Notes under the pieces: generated by a model | Told to the model about the DNA's origin: nothing | Seen by the model: the letters and a program-made list of their open reading frames with translations, nothing else | The model's database searches: none | In this document: positions 20,688 to 32,300 of the stretch, piece by piece | Layout of the letters: every line of letters begins with the position of its first letter | Position numbering within the stretch: position 1 is the first letter of the stretch | Source of the DNA: a virus | Length of the DNA: 39,671 bases | Virus record (IMG/VR): IMGVR_UViG_3300023170_000067 | Span: 1-39,671 of that record | Direction: 5' to 3' (one strand) | Made by a program: the position numbers and the translations under genes

Positions 20688-23600
20688 GGAACACCTACAC
20701 TATCCAATGCGATTGCTTTCATGTCTAAAATTTTAGGTATCCCTATAAATGTAGTTTGTACATCTCTATTCAAGGTAAATGCTATTTTTATAGCAAATGT
20801 TCTAAAAGTATCAAATAAAGACCCATCAGAATTGGTGTAAGAAATATATTCATCTTTGGTTCTAAATACAAAATTCTTAGTATCATTTTCATTTAATGAA
20901 TATGTTGATTCTGCTGTATCTTGTACCATTGCAATGTAAGGTTTTTCATCAAAAGATTCTGGATCACTATTAGATAAAACTTTATAATATACATGTATAT
21001 TTGATCCTCTAGGCTTGTAAGCATTCAAATATATTCTCAAATCTCTAGCATCAAAATTTTCTTCCAAAGTAACACGTTTACTAATATATCTTGATAATAA
21101 ATTTCCGCCAAATGAATGACTTACATTTGCGGTCAACATCTCTTCTGGTTTTGCTCCTTCGCCATTAACCTTAACAACCATCGAAGTTGTTGAAGCAACA
21201 TTATCAGTCAACACTCCAGGTGAACCACCATCATAAATTGTTATTGTAGGTGTCGTCACATAACCTGAACCAGGATTTACAACATATACACTTTTAATAC
21301 TTGTATTTGAAAAAACTTCTGCAGCCAATGTTGCTCGGTCTGTTCCATAATCTGGCATTGAAACTTCAAATAAATCTGTATTACCATGCGCATCAGTATC
21401 ATATCCCTGACCAGTATTCGTAATTATGATATTATTATTTGTAATCTCTCCATTATTTAATATATTCTCTACAGTTATGAAACCCATTCTAGTAACATCA
21501 AATACTGGAGATAATTTGGTATTTGTTGTTTCAAAATACAAATTTATCATTAAAGAATTAGAATACTGCGCATTATTTACATCAGACATATAAGTGATTT
21601 GTTTTTGCTGTTGCAAATCAACCGTTTTATTAGGAGTAAATCTAATTTCAGGATTTCTTGTTATGGAATCTTTTTCTGTCAAAGAATGTTTAAAATCTAC
21701 GAATGTATCAGTAAATTCTAATTGATCTGTCATTAACTTAAAAGTATCAAAATAAGTATTAGAATATTTTTTATTTGCTGAATACAGTTCATTCTTAAAA
21801 TTTGCCAGACCACTTAATGCTGAAAATTCACACATATATACTTCAAACATTAATCCTGAATTGTTTACACGATTGTATGTACCAGTATTTGTTGGTAAAA
21901 ATAAAGACCCCACAAAATCATTTTTATTAACAGTCAAGGAATCAAACGGATTAGTTCCTGTAATTAAAGCATTTACATCAAAACCATATAAATTGTATGA
22001 ACTACTATTAGAAAGTAAAGTTATCGCATATTCGCCAGGTTCAACATAAACAGGATGATCAAACACAAAATTAGTTTTAGATCCTTTATCCAAACCACTT
22101 GCGTTTGGTGTATTTGAGTTGCCAAGTTCTAAATCGGGATAAATTTGCTGTGAAGTTAAAGCATCTGTTTGTGCAGTTGGTGTTTCAGTATTTGCTGTTA
22201 CTCGTCCTGGACTTAATATTACTTCAGATCCTGGAATTATAACCGATGGACTAGGATTACCATTAACAATTGGCCTTAATTGCAAAGTGACTGGAGTTTT
22301 CGCTCCGACAGTATCATCTTTTGTTCTAAAAAATAAAACCACTCTCTCTAAAAAAACACCTTTTGGATATAAATCTTCACTGATGTAAAATGTTTGTGCC
22401 AATGGATGATAATAGTTTGTCGTACCTGTTTCATTAGATTCTAAGACATCTTTGATTATTATTTCACTTGCGATATCGTTTCTTCTTAAAATTAATGGAC
22501 GTGTAGAAAATATTCCATTTTCATTTTTATTATCGATTAAACCTTTAGAATAAAAAGTTTGTTCGGCAACTGATGTTGTTAATTCTGGTATATTTTCAGA
22601 ATCATCACACACTCTAAATAATAAATCATTAGATTTAAAAATTGATGATGGTACAAAAAATTCTCCAGCTACTACTCCATCTTGATTAACAGACAATTGC
22701 TGATCTTGTAGTGTAAAATTTTGAATGCTTTCGATTATTCCTTCACAAAAATGTTCTTTACCTCTGATTTTTTGGCCTATTCTAAACGAATCTTCATTGG
22801 AAAAATTTGTTACCATTATAGCACATGAATTGATAGTATTCCTATCTGACATGAAAACAACTGTAGCAGTATTTCCTGCCTGGTCTTCGGAACCGGGTTC
22901 ATCTAAAATTTCAATTTCCTCGTAATTATTTGGTGTTGTTCTAAAAACGTTTGCGGTATTTACATTTTTGAGATTAATAATAGTTGCTTGTTTTATTTGA
23001 TTAGTCACTCTAGTATCACCAAAAAATGCAAAAACATTTTTATTTGGTTTTAATCCTTTGGCTAAGAATGTTATTTTTTGTTCCCTTACTCCAAATACAA
23101 CACTCATATTCAAAACTTTGTTGCCAAAAGTTTTTATTATTTGTTCTGGAATATTTCCTGTTGTGAGTCCAGATAAAGTTTTTTGTTGATTTGTCGTTGT
23201 GGTAGAACGATCACTGATAGATGGACTTCCTAAATCAACAATACCGTTTTTAGTATCATTATTGATTTGTTTGCCTGACCAAAAATCTTCCCAATCTTTC
23301 CACTGAGAACCATGACCATTTTTATATTCTATTTTTCTCCAGTTATCAAATTGTCCCTCAATATTAACTTTAATATTAGCTTTATTAACCGTGTCATACC
23401 ATATATCACTAGGAGGATCTAGAAACATAGATCCAATATAATTCTGTAAACCCGGACTTATCTGAATAGTCTTTTGAAACGATGCGCCATTCCAATTTCC
23501 TGTTGTTAATTGACTAACAATAGGTGTTTTTATAAACGGTAATGTCAAAATTCCAGAATTATTTACAAGAGTTGTTGAATCAGTGTCAATATTAAATTTA

Positions 23601-26600
23601 AAAGCATCACTATAAAATGAAGGTCTTAATTTTTTATTTTCAAAATCTATTGCACATGAATAATCTAAATTCAAAACATCTCCAATATTATGTCCGGAGA
23701 AAGGATCTACTAATATACCATTTTTAAATCTATCATTATTATTCGAATCAGTAATTACTAATCCGTCGGCTTCTTTTTCCATCAAACTCAATGATGTATA
23801 ATATTCCAATGTTTCTATTCTACGTTCTAATTTTCCAATATCCCTCATAGTATATCTTTTATTATCAATATATCGTATCTGCACATCACTAATTAATGAG
23901 GTATATGGTGCTAAGTCTAGACTATATAATGTCAAAGAATCTTCATCATCTGGAGGTAATACAGGTTCTAAATCAGATATACCTTCTATAACTCTAAACT
24001 GTCGGTCTTTACCTAGTACTAACTTATCTTTTCTTGGTAGATAGTGATTATAACTACATTCAAATGCAAAATCATAATCAGGCATACATTTTTGAGAAAA
24101 AACGTTTGATGTTAGAATATCATTTGTTGATGATGATCCAAATTGATCTTCCGTTTCAATACCAACTCTTTTAGGTCTAAAATCTATAACATCTCGTAAA
24201 TTGAAAGTTTTTCCTGTAGTTGGACTTGTATAATATGGTATGCTTTGATATTGAGTATTACCGGTTCCTGAATAAATGTATGAATCAACGGTAAAAGGTC
24301 CAAAACCTTCATGATTATAGTAATTCAAAATTACTAAAATTTGACCTGCTGGAACAGTAGCATTATTTTTTAATCTAATATTCGCATAATTATAGTAATT
24401 ATCTTTTTGACCGTTGTCAAATATAAAATCATTTGTTACATTATAAATACTTGGAATTCCTGTTGTTTGGGAAGAAATTGCCGCCGCAACCATCGCATTT
24501 GATACATTTTGATTCGGATTTCTTGAGTCTACTATTGTTACTATTTCTTTAACATCTGAGATTTTTAAACTATTAATAGCACCAGGACTGTAATCTAATT
24601 CTGTTCCGAATGCTATTTGTCCTTGCTGTGCTTGAACCAATGATGGGGTAAGAGTCGAACTTCTTGAATCAACAACTGCTCCACTAGTATTGCCTGAAAC
24701 TAATATTTTTTTACCTATGAGTCTACCTTCATCAGCATCTGATGCTATCATTGTGGCAACTACATGAATATATTTACCCTCATAATTAAAATTTATACTG
24801 TCAGGATGTGTTGACCCCACATTTATCTGCAATTGTTCTGCTCCATTCAATGATGTAATAGATCTACCGGCAGATAATCCTGTGCCTGATGTATTAGAAA
24901 ATTCAATATAATCTCCTTCTACACCCGTTTGAGATGAATCTGGATCTAAAACAGTAACTATGTAATTTTGCTCTGCTTGTGATTCCGATAAAGTCAAATT
25001 TGAAATCGTTCCTGGATAAAATTTTTCCTTAGAACCAAAAGGAGTATTTAAAGTTGCAACATTACCTGTTAATGGCTCATAGAATGTTCTCTTAAATTTA
25101 TATTCTCTGTTTGATGTCGATTCTATTGCTTTATTATTAAATGGAAATATCAAAGTTCTCTGATCATCATTATCATCAAATAGTACTGTTTCTCCTTCTT
25201 CAGTCAATGTATTTTTACCAGTAACATCAACATTAAATGCTGAAGTGATTACTGATGTGCCCCCTCCAGTATCCTTTAATTTTATACCAGATTTAACATC
25301 TTTCAATGAAAAATTAATTGAAAAAGTAGAGTCTGATTGTGTAGGTTGGGTGAGTGGAGTGTCTAAAACTGCAGTATATTGCACACTGGGATCACCATTC
25401 ACACTTGTTCCAGTATAAGAAATAATTTTTCGTATATCACTTGTGACAACACCTAAAAAACTAGTATTAACAGTAATTGTCGCTCCAAATAAACAATTTG
25501 GGGTTTTATAATAATCATCAATCGTTATTAAACTGGTATTAGAATTCGATGCTGTTACTGTGCTATCGTGCTTTGAAAATCTAAAATCAAATAAATGCAT
25601 ATTAAAAGTCGATGGATATAATCTATGATAAGTTCTATTAACACTATCGGTAGCATATTTACTGTCGATGGTTAAAGATCTACCTCCATGGTGGTCTATT
25701 TGTCTAACTCTTGCTGTTCCGATTTTAGTTCTATTTGTATCATCAGTTGATAAAACATCAATACCCACAAAAGATATCTCTGCATCAGCATCTGAAGTTA
25801 TAAGATTCACAGTTCCATCAGTTCTTGATGTTGATGGCCATTTTACAATATGTAAATCAACTATGTCCATACCAGAACCTCCCCCATCTGCTGTATCTAT
25901 TCCGGTATCTAAAACATTATTAGCAAAAAAATCAGTTACCCGCATATAAGGACCAAATTCTAGTCCTTGCTGTTCACTCACAACATTTCGTAAATCTCTA
26001 GCCTTTTTAAGATCGACATACTTTGTTGTTATAGTTTCATGCTCATAACCTTTTACATATGCTTTTCCTGGTCCTAATTGTAATGTTAATTTTGATTCTA
26101 CACCAATATTTTGATTTTCTGTGCCATTTCCTAAAGATTTTCCTGTAGATAATATCAAATATGAAGTATTTTGTATTGTTCCTACAGTAGCTGTTTTTGC
26201 AGTGTTACCAGATAAATAAATGACATCGCCTTGATTTAAATCATTGACAAAGTTAGTTCCTGTTCCATCTAGATTGTCCGATGTATTTTGTGTAGTTCTA
26301 GGACTCGCCACACCAAAAATTTTATGTTGTAAAACATCAATAGGAAAAGGTCTGACTGTAAAATCACCGTTAGTATCATAAGTTCTTCTCGCCAAAGTTT
26401 TTTCTATTTCACCTAAAACAGGATATACTATTTCTTCAGTTTTTTTACCGTTTTCAATCCTTAATAATTCAATAAAATTTGATGTTACATTTTTTTCTAT
26501 TGGATTTACAATACCTCTAATGTACTCAACATCACCTATTACAGGAGTTGATGGTTTACCTTGTATATTAAAACTAAAAGAAATACTAGTTCCAACTTCT

Positions 26601-27550
26601 GAAATTACATGCTTACCGTTCACTGTGTTATCAAGTGCTCCAGTAACAACAACTGTATCTCCAACACTTAAATTATGATCTGTGGCAGTTGTTATATTAA
26701 TTTTACCAGATTTTAAATCTTTTTCATCAACCGCAAAAGTTACACCAGCAGGTATGATTTTTTTACCTTTTTCATAAAAATCTTTTTTCACCAATGTTAA
26801 AGAAATTTTATATCTATTCCCTCCAGGTGCGCTAAAATTAGGATATCCCAATGCATTATCTAACAATGTTGTATCATCAATGCTGGATACAATTCTTTCA
26901 TCTATTTCTAAACCTATTCTATTTGTGGGGGTATTGGAATATTTTTCAAGTATTATAGTTTGTTTCGGAATATATAAAAAATATCCTCCAATATAAAAAA
27001 TACCTTCACTGATTCCACAAATAGAACCACTTTTTGATGATAGGGATGTAACTAATGTTTCGGAAAATAATATTCCTTCTGAACTATCAGTTACAACTGC
27101 AAAATAAGAAACTCCATCATCTATTGTATTAATAACTTCACCATCTAAAAATAAATCTTCACCAAAATAATTTATCATAATGGTGTTGTTATCTATATTT
27201 GTATACGTAGATGCGGCAATAACTTCTGCCTTTGCCAAAGAAGTTTGTCCTTGAATGGTTCTACCAACTAAATTATTAACATCTATCTCTTGTCCTAAAT
27301 ACTCTACTTTTAGTGTCAATGAATTTATTTTTGTATTGAGAGTTAACTCGCCACCAAAAACTCTTGATCCCTCGACAAAATTAACTTCACCTAATTTTTC
27401 TATTTGATTTAAAAGTATGGATTGTATTTGATTTAATTCTCTCGCTTGTACAGAAAACCCTGGTCTAAATAAAATTTTATAAAATTCATTGTCTTCAGAA
27501 AAATCATCAAAATATGGTGATATATTAAAATTTTGTGTAAGTTTAGGCAT
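20684..27550 (-). CDS. Giant DUF4815-type tail/baseplate structural protein
   Basis: The protein has 2288 residues. The N-terminus (ISPYFDDFSEDNEFYKILFR, PGFSVQARELNQIQSILLNQ, IEKLGEVNFVEGSRVFGGEL) is the DUF4815 signature found in marine T4-like phages. The middle has FTVDSYIYSGTGNTQYQSIP and FNLRDVIDFRPKRVG, then YTMRDIGKLERRIETLEYYT, a predicted coiled coil. Later come AQTFYISEDLYPKGVFLERV with a Pro-rich strand region, and near the end FDARDLRIYLNAYKPRGSNI. Inserted modules include an H-N-L-x-x-G-D repeat (TDHNLSVGDTVVVTGALDN) and G-S-G-Y-V-T-T-P-T-I-T-I repeats. It lies where T4 has gp9-gp12, none of which I recognise here, so it may replace the baseplate periphery that carries fibres. 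The start uses GGAG. Confidence 0.93.
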   Translation of the reverse strand: MPKLTQNFNISPYFDDFSEDNEFYKILFRPGFSVQARELNQIQSILLNQIEKLGEVNFVEGSRVFGGELTLNTKINSLTLKVEYLGQEIDVNNLVGRTIQGQTSLAKAEVIAASTYTNIDNNTIMINYFGEDLFLDGEVINTIDDGVSYFAVVTDSSEGILFSETLVTSLSSKSGSICGISEGIFYIGGYFLYIPKQTIILEKYSNTPTNRIGLEIDERIVSSIDDTTLLDNALGYPNFSAPGGNRYKISLTLVKKDFYEKGKKIIPAGVTFAVDEKDLKSGKINITTATDHNLSVGDTVVVTGALDNTVNGKHVISEVGTSISFSFNIQGKPSTPVIGDVEYIRGIVNPIEKNVTSNFIELLRIENGKKTEEIVYPVLGEIEKTLARRTYDTNGDFTVRPFPIDVLQHKIFGVASPRTTQNTSDNLDGTGTNFVNDLNQGDVIYLSGNTAKTATVGTIQNTSYLILSTGKSLGNGTENQNIGVESKLTLQLGPGKAYVKGYEHETITTKYVDLKKARDLRNVVSEQQGLEFGPYMRVTDFFANNVLDTGIDTADGGGSGMDIVDLHIVKWPSTSRTDGTVNLITSDADAEISFVGIDVLSTDDTNRTKIGTARVRQIDHHGGRSLTIDSKYATDSVNRTYHRLYPSTFNMHLFDFRFSKHDSTVTASNSNTSLITIDDYYKTPNCLFGATITVNTSFLGVVTSDIRKIISYTGTSVNGDPSVQYTAVLDTPLTQPTQSDSTFSINFSLKDVKSGIKLKDTGGGTSVITSAFNVDVTGKNTLTEEGETVLFDDNDDQRTLIFPFNNKAIESTSNREYKFKRTFYEPLTGNVATLNTPFGSKEKFYPGTISNLTLSESQAEQNYIVTVLDPDSSQTGVEGDYIEFSNTSGTGLSAGRSITSLNGAEQLQINVGSTHPDSINFNYEGKYIHVVATMIASDADEGRLIGKKILVSGNTSGAVVDSRSSTLTPSLVQAQQGQIAFGTELDYSPGAINSLKISDVKEIVTIVDSRNPNQNVSNAMVAAAISSQTTGIPSIYNVTNDFIFDNGQKDNYYNYANIRLKNNATVPAGQILVILNYYNHEGFGPFTVDSYIYSGTGNTQYQSIPYYTSPTTGKTFNLRDVIDFRPKRVGIETEDQFGSSSTNDILTSNVFSQKCMPDYDFAFECSYNHYLPRKDKLVLGKDRQFRVIEGISDLEPVLPPDDEDSLTLYSLDLAPYTSLISDVQIRYIDNKRYTMRDIGKLERRIETLEYYTSLSLMEKEADGLVITDSNNNDRFKNGILVDPFSGHNIGDVLNLDYSCAIDFENKKLRPSFYSDAFKFNIDTDSTTLVNNSGILTLPFIKTPIVSQLTTGNWNGASFQKTIQISPGLQNYIGSMFLDPPSDIWYDTVNKANIKVNIEGQFDNWRKIEYKNGHGSQWKDWEDFWSGKQINNDTKNGIVDLGSPSISDRSTTTTNQQKTLSGLTTGNIPEQIIKTFGNKVLNMSVVFGVREQKITFLAKGLKPNKNVFAFFGDTRVTNQIKQATIINLKNVNTANVFRTTPNNYEEIEILDEPGSEDQAGNTATVVFMSDRNTINSCAIMVTNFSNEDSFRIGQKIRGKEHFCEGIIESIQNFTLQDQQLSVNQDGVVAGEFFVPSSIFKSNDLLFRVCDDSENIPELTTSVAEQTFYSKGLIDNKNENGIFSTRPLILRRNDIASEIIIKDVLESNETGTTNYYHPLAQTFYISEDLYPKGVFLERVVLFFRTKDDTVGAKTPVTLQLRPIVNGNPSPSVIIPGSEVILSPGRVTANTETPTAQTDALTSQQIYPDLELGNSNTPNASGLDKGSKTNFVFDHPVYVEPGEYAITLLSNSSSYNLYGFDVNALITGTNPFDSLTVNKNDFVGSLFLPTNTGTYNRVNNSGLMFEVYMCEFSALSGLANFKNELYSANKKYSNTYFDTFKLMTDQLEFTDTFVDFKHSLTEKDSITRNPEIRFTPNKTVDLQQQKQITYMSDVNNAQYSNSLMINLYFETTNTKLSPVFDVTRMGFITVENILNNGEITNNNIIITNTGQGYDTDAHGNTDLFEVSMPDYGTDRATLAAEVFSNTSIKSVYVVNPGSGYVTTPTITIYDGGSPGVLTDNVASTTSMVVKVNGEGAKPEEMLTANVSHSFGGNLLSRYISKRVTLEENFDARDLRIYLNAYKPRGSNIHVYYKVLSNSDPESFDEKPYIAMVQDTAESTYSLNENDTKNFVFRTKDEYISYTNSDGSLFDTFRTFAIKIAFTLNRDVQTTFIGIPKILDMKAIALDSVGVP

Positions 27551-27553
27551 TTG

Positions 27554-29329
27554 TTAAAACTCCAGAATTATCTTATAATTTTCAACCTGATCGGTAACTC
27601 TTTGAACTTTTTTCTTATTCTCTATGTAAAGTATATCACCGGAATAAGGTTTCATATCTCTATCTTTAAAAACATTAATTTTTGCCGTAGCGCCAGATTT
27701 GTTTCCTGTTATTACAGAATTTACTGAAAAATCACCTAAAATCGAATTAACTCTCATAGTAGATCTGCTTGTAAAATCAACTAAAAAACCATTAGCTGTA
27801 CTAGATTCTAGTGTTTCTCCGACATATATTTTTTCATCTATTAAAAATCTACCTGATAATTCTATTAATTCTAATGTTATCATCTGACTAGCATACGCAG
27901 AAGTATAAAATTCATTGTTGGAATTTAATGGATCTCGTAAAATGCCAAATTGTCTATAATCATTAGTTGTGGTAAAATATCCAAATTCATTGCTCGTTAA
28001 TGTGGTATCAATCATTAATCTGTTACCATTTAACTCTTCAATAGCATTTTTTCCGTGCCCTCCAACTGGCCCTATTATTATTTTCGCAGTTGCGCCTTGA
28101 CCATGCTGACTATTAGCACTAATAATAGCGGTCCCTCTACGATATGAATATCCTTTATTTGATATCAGTGTACTTGTGATACCATGTGTTGCATTTCCTA
28201 AAGTTCTTGCGGTAGCACCAACACCATCTCCTTTTACAGTCAAACTGGGTGAAATTATGTATCCGGAAGAAGTATTAGGTGTTACAACAAAAGGAGTTTG
28301 TGTTATAATTCTACGAGATTGAGAATCATATCTAATTATCTTAGACTGTTCACCTTGTCCTGCATTATTTGATATGTAAATGGTTGATCCGACATATATG
28401 TTATCATTTTGATTATCTGCCGATGAAGATAAAAACATCGCTGTCGAATTCAATACAGATGTGAACCTCCCTTCACTAAATACATATGTCGAAATAGAAT
28501 CTGCTGTCGATTTTGCCAATGCGCCAGATGTCAATCCTTTTATGGTTTCAGTATTTGAAAATTTTTCTCCGGGATAACTAACTATAATTTCTGTATTACC
28601 TGTCTCAAAATATTCTAGTGTTGCATAAATATCACTGACACTAGAATATAAAGTTTCTCCAACTATAAAATCTTGTGTATCACCATCATTATTAACTGGT
28701 TCAGTTTCTAAAAAAACTTTAAAATATCCATTAGAAGTTTTTGAGATAATATCTATCGCACCATCAACGGCAGAATCTTCAACATCTCTTTGATTTCCAA
28801 CAACTGATTGTACTGTTACTTTTTGAACAGGAATAAAATTATCGTCAGAAAATTTTAAAATATCTTGTGGTTTTATGGTGTACATGTATTTCCACTTATA
28901 ACCATCGGATGTTTCTATAACATTCAATCCTGTACCTGTTGGCTTAACAGTTGAGAAGCCATTCGATAAATTATTCTGTAAGCATTTATAGACATTATTG
29001 TCATCTGTCACTACATAAAAATTTTTATCAAACATATCATTCACATCGTGAGTGTATGCAAAATAATCAGAACTAAATGACCATTCTATTCTTGGTATAA
29101 TATGTTTAACATCTCCAGGTTTAATTTTTTTTGCAGATAACATATCATCCCAATATTTGAAATGAGTATTTGCTATCGATTGTGTAGGGCCAGGAGGATT
29201 TTCTTCATTATCCCATTCATCAGTTTTACCGATAAAAAGATACATATTAGTCGGATCTATTTCCGATAATGATTCAACAATTTGTTCCGCAATATGAATT
29301 TTAAAATTATTTGTAATTAATCTAGGCAT
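27554..29329 (-). CDS. 8: Baseplate wedge protein, gp8-like
   Basis: gp8 is a wedge component that bridges to gp7 and gp10 in T4. The first ~180 residues carry the T4 gp8 pattern: NMYLFIGKTDEWDNEENPPG (T4 has ITFGRSEPWSSNEN), HIIPRIEWSFSSDYFAYTHD (T4 VIPRRDW), NNVYKCLQNN (T4 WLVYRCLD), and GYKWKYMYTI (T4 GYVWEYLFEI). The protein has 591 residues against 334 in T4. The excess follows residue 180 and includes repeated GE-x-x-x-x-S/G-S-x-A units (VGETLYSSVSDIYATLEYF, GLTSGALAKST, GNKSGATAKINVF) plus a G-Y-S-Y-R-R-G-T-A-I repeat. A candidate AATAAATA promoter ends 5 nt before the ATG and no Shine-Dalgarno is evident. Confidence 0.93.
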   Translation of the reverse strand: MPRLITNNFKIHIAEQIVESLSEIDPTNMYLFIGKTDEWDNEENPPGPTQSIANTHFKYWDDMLSAKKIKPGDVKHIIPRIEWSFSSDYFAYTHDVNDMFDKNFYVVTDDNNVYKCLQNNLSNGFSTVKPTGTGLNVIETSDGYKWKYMYTIKPQDILKFSDDNFIPVQKVTVQSVVGNQRDVEDSAVDGAIDIISKTSNGYFKVFLETEPVNNDGDTQDFIVGETLYSSVSDIYATLEYFETGNTEIIVSYPGEKFSNTETIKGLTSGALAKSTADSISTYVFSEGRFTSVLNSTAMFLSSSADNQNDNIYVGSTIYISNNAGQGEQSKIIRYDSQSRRIITQTPFVVTPNTSSGYIISPSLTVKGDGVGATARTLGNATHGITSTLISNKGYSYRRGTAIISANSQHGQGATAKIIIGPVGGHGKNAIEELNGNRLMIDTTLTSNEFGYFTTTNDYRQFGILRDPLNSNNEFYTSAYASQMITLELIELSGRFLIDEKIYVGETLESSTANGFLVDFTSRSTMRVNSILGDFSVNSVITGNKSGATAKINVFKDRDMKPYSGDILYIENKKKVQRVTDQVENYKIILEF

Positions 29330-29334
29330 ATTAG

Positions 29335-29342
29335 TATTTATT
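29335..29342 (-). promoter_or_regulatory. Candidate late promoter of gp8
   Basis: The minus strand reads AATAAATA, then CTAAT, then ATG. This is a 7 of 8 match to the late octamer with the same 5-nt spacing as the two plus-strand genes, again implying a leaderless or near-leaderless start. The gap between gp7-like and gp8 is only 21 nt. Confidence 0.4.
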
Positions 29343-29350
29343 AATTTTAA

Positions 29351-32300
29351 TTAAGATTTAATTTCTATGGTTATCTCTACATCATTAAAAGGAGTTTTTG
29401 GTTCAAAAAGTAATTTTCCTTCTAATGATGTAGTGCCACTGTATAAAAAGTTTTGAGTACCTATACCATCTTCTAATAATAATTCTCCAGTATCATTAAT
29501 CGATGACACGACATGCATATGATTATTTGAACCGTCATAAGGTAAATTCAGATGTAATATGTCTCCTTTTTCTTCAAGATCCAAATTTCTTGTCGATTGC
29601 AATCTAAATGTTTGATTATTGCTACCATTACCTAACGGAACACTTAAAACTAATTCTTGATTCTGTATTGTAGTATCTTCGGTTATCATTCTATCAAAAA
29701 TGCTATTTTCAAGTAATAAATCAGAATCATCATTCTCTAATTTTATAACACTAAAATCAATTATATCAACAATTTTTGCAATTTTATCATCTTTGGAAGA
29801 AAGAGAAATGATATCGTTTACCGTTAAATCTTTATGGAATCTAGTATTTATACCTTTTAGCGTGGTTATTCCATCATTTAAACCATTCGCAGTTGTATAT
29901 CCTCTTACTGTTTGTTCCAATATCAAAAATGATTCAAATTGTTTTTTATCATAATTTGTTTCAGAAGGATTTAAACTTTCTAAAGAAAAATATACAGTGC
30001 TTGTATCATCTTCTAAAATAATAGGAACATTATTGTAAAAATTTTCCGTTATTAAATTAAAACTACCTTCTGCCTCAGAATCAACTCTAGTTTTAGTTGA
30101 TACACAAGATGAATTTATAATTGATACTATTTCTACTTCTTGGTCATTGTTAGTTAAAGTTATAATATCTCCGATTTCAAAATCATTTTGGAAATCAGAA
30201 GATAAAACATTATATAAATTTGCCGTGGAAAAATCAGGAATTATATCATCATCAATATTGAAACGAACAGAAATTTCAAAAGTTTTTTGATCTATAATAT
30301 TTTCTATCAAATATTCATTATCATAAAACCTAAATTTCTGTCCTCCAAAAACAGTATATAATGGGGAATTTTGAATTAAAACCGTATCATAGTTTTTTAA
30401 ATTGTGATTTATTTCTGTTTCAATTTTTATAGTTCGCAAAGAATAATCCAAATTTTTCACTTTTGGTAATGGATAATTATAACTATTGGAAAACATCAAA
30501 TTAGAAGTATAATTTATTATTCCTGCGGTTATATTATTTGTATAGACATTAGTGTTTAAATCAAATCCAGTATTACTATTTAAGGTGTGAGTTAATAATT
30601 GTATATTATTATCTTGATCAACAGTTATTTTACTGATTATAGATCTATACTCTTTACCATCGGATAATCTTTGATAGAGTGGATCATTTAATTTAAATTG
30701 ATTAAAATTACTTTCTCGATAAAAATAAGTTTCTAGTCCTATTAAAGAGTATCCGTCTTCCATGACCAAATTATCATAATTTTCTAAAACAAATAAATTT
30801 TGTTTGGTATATGCAACAGGATTACTCAGTGTTAATAAACTAATTGTATTTTGACTATCCGTAGTTATTTTGCCATAATAATTATGTTCTAACTTTAATT
30901 CCCCAAAAGATGTTTTGAATTTTTGCTCATTATCAATTATAATGCTGTTATTAGCATCATAATCATCATTCAATTTTTTAATTGTACTCGTAGCAGATAT
31001 TATATTATTTCCGCCCTGAACTCTAACTAAAGTACCCGATCCATAATCACTAACATTTTTTCTTACCAAATAATTTATTTGATGATTAGGTTCAAAATAG
31101 GATTCGGCAATAATTTTTTTGACATCTTGATTTTCTAATAATATTCCTGATCCATCTTCAAATGTTAAATAATTATCAAAACTAAAATTAATATCATCAG
31201 TTGGTATCACATACTCACCAAACATTTTTGTGCCTGCAGGATGTATTAATTTTTTCAATAGTTGTTCATATTCCGCAAACTGTATTTTATTTTTCAATAC
31301 ATACGAAAAATCTTGATAATAATAACCATCATATATTTTTTTGTTATAACTTAAAAAACCATTTTCATCAAGATACTTGCCTGAGGTATTTGCTATAGTT
31401 CCTATATTTGCAGTCAATATAGCATTACCATCTCCTATTAAATTTGCAGAAACAATTGGATTCGTAGTATAACCTGCACCAGGATTAGTTATCTCTATTT
31501 CTCCAATTGCACCTGCATCATTTTCCTTCGCAGAACCAACAATTCTAGCATTTTCCCCTTTATCTAAATTTATTGAGAAAACAGATCCGGAATTTGTCAC
31601 ATAAGCTTGTGCTCCACTATTATATCCAACAATAAAATCATTTTCTGAAAAATCTACTGTAGAAATCAAAAATCTATCAGAAACATCATGATTATATGGT
31701 ATTGTAAATTTTACGTAAATACCTTCATGAAAAAATAAACTTCCTGTGACTGGTGTTGTAGCATTCTCATCTATTTCGTATTGAAATGCGTAATCATTTA
31801 AAACAACAATTTGATTTTCTCCATTATAAGAATTATCAACTGAACCAACTACATTTACATTAATTCCTGTTGTTAAACCATGCTTGTATAGGGTTGTAGC
31901 AATTGCTTTATTGCCATCTTTTTCTATCGATTCTATAGGAAAATCTAGTCTTTGCCAATCGGCAGTCATCGATATTGGATCTGAGATGTAATCTATGTCG
32001 GTAAGATTATCCGCTATATCAATGTTTTTATCATTTGCAACTAGTCCTCTTCTAATTTTGAATTGATTAGGACCTGTTCCTTTGCCTCCTTCAGTCACCA
32101 ATAAATCATATATGGTTGGATTACTAGGATTGATGTAACTAGAATTATTAACCGTCAAGTCATTAGATCCTAATCCGTAAGTTCCCAAATATTCAGAATT
32201 TTTCATTCGCATTCTGAAGGGACTAAAATCTAACTTTTCCCCGTCATATACTAACCCTAAAAATGTACCTATTTTACTGCCGCCATTGCTGGTAATCGAA

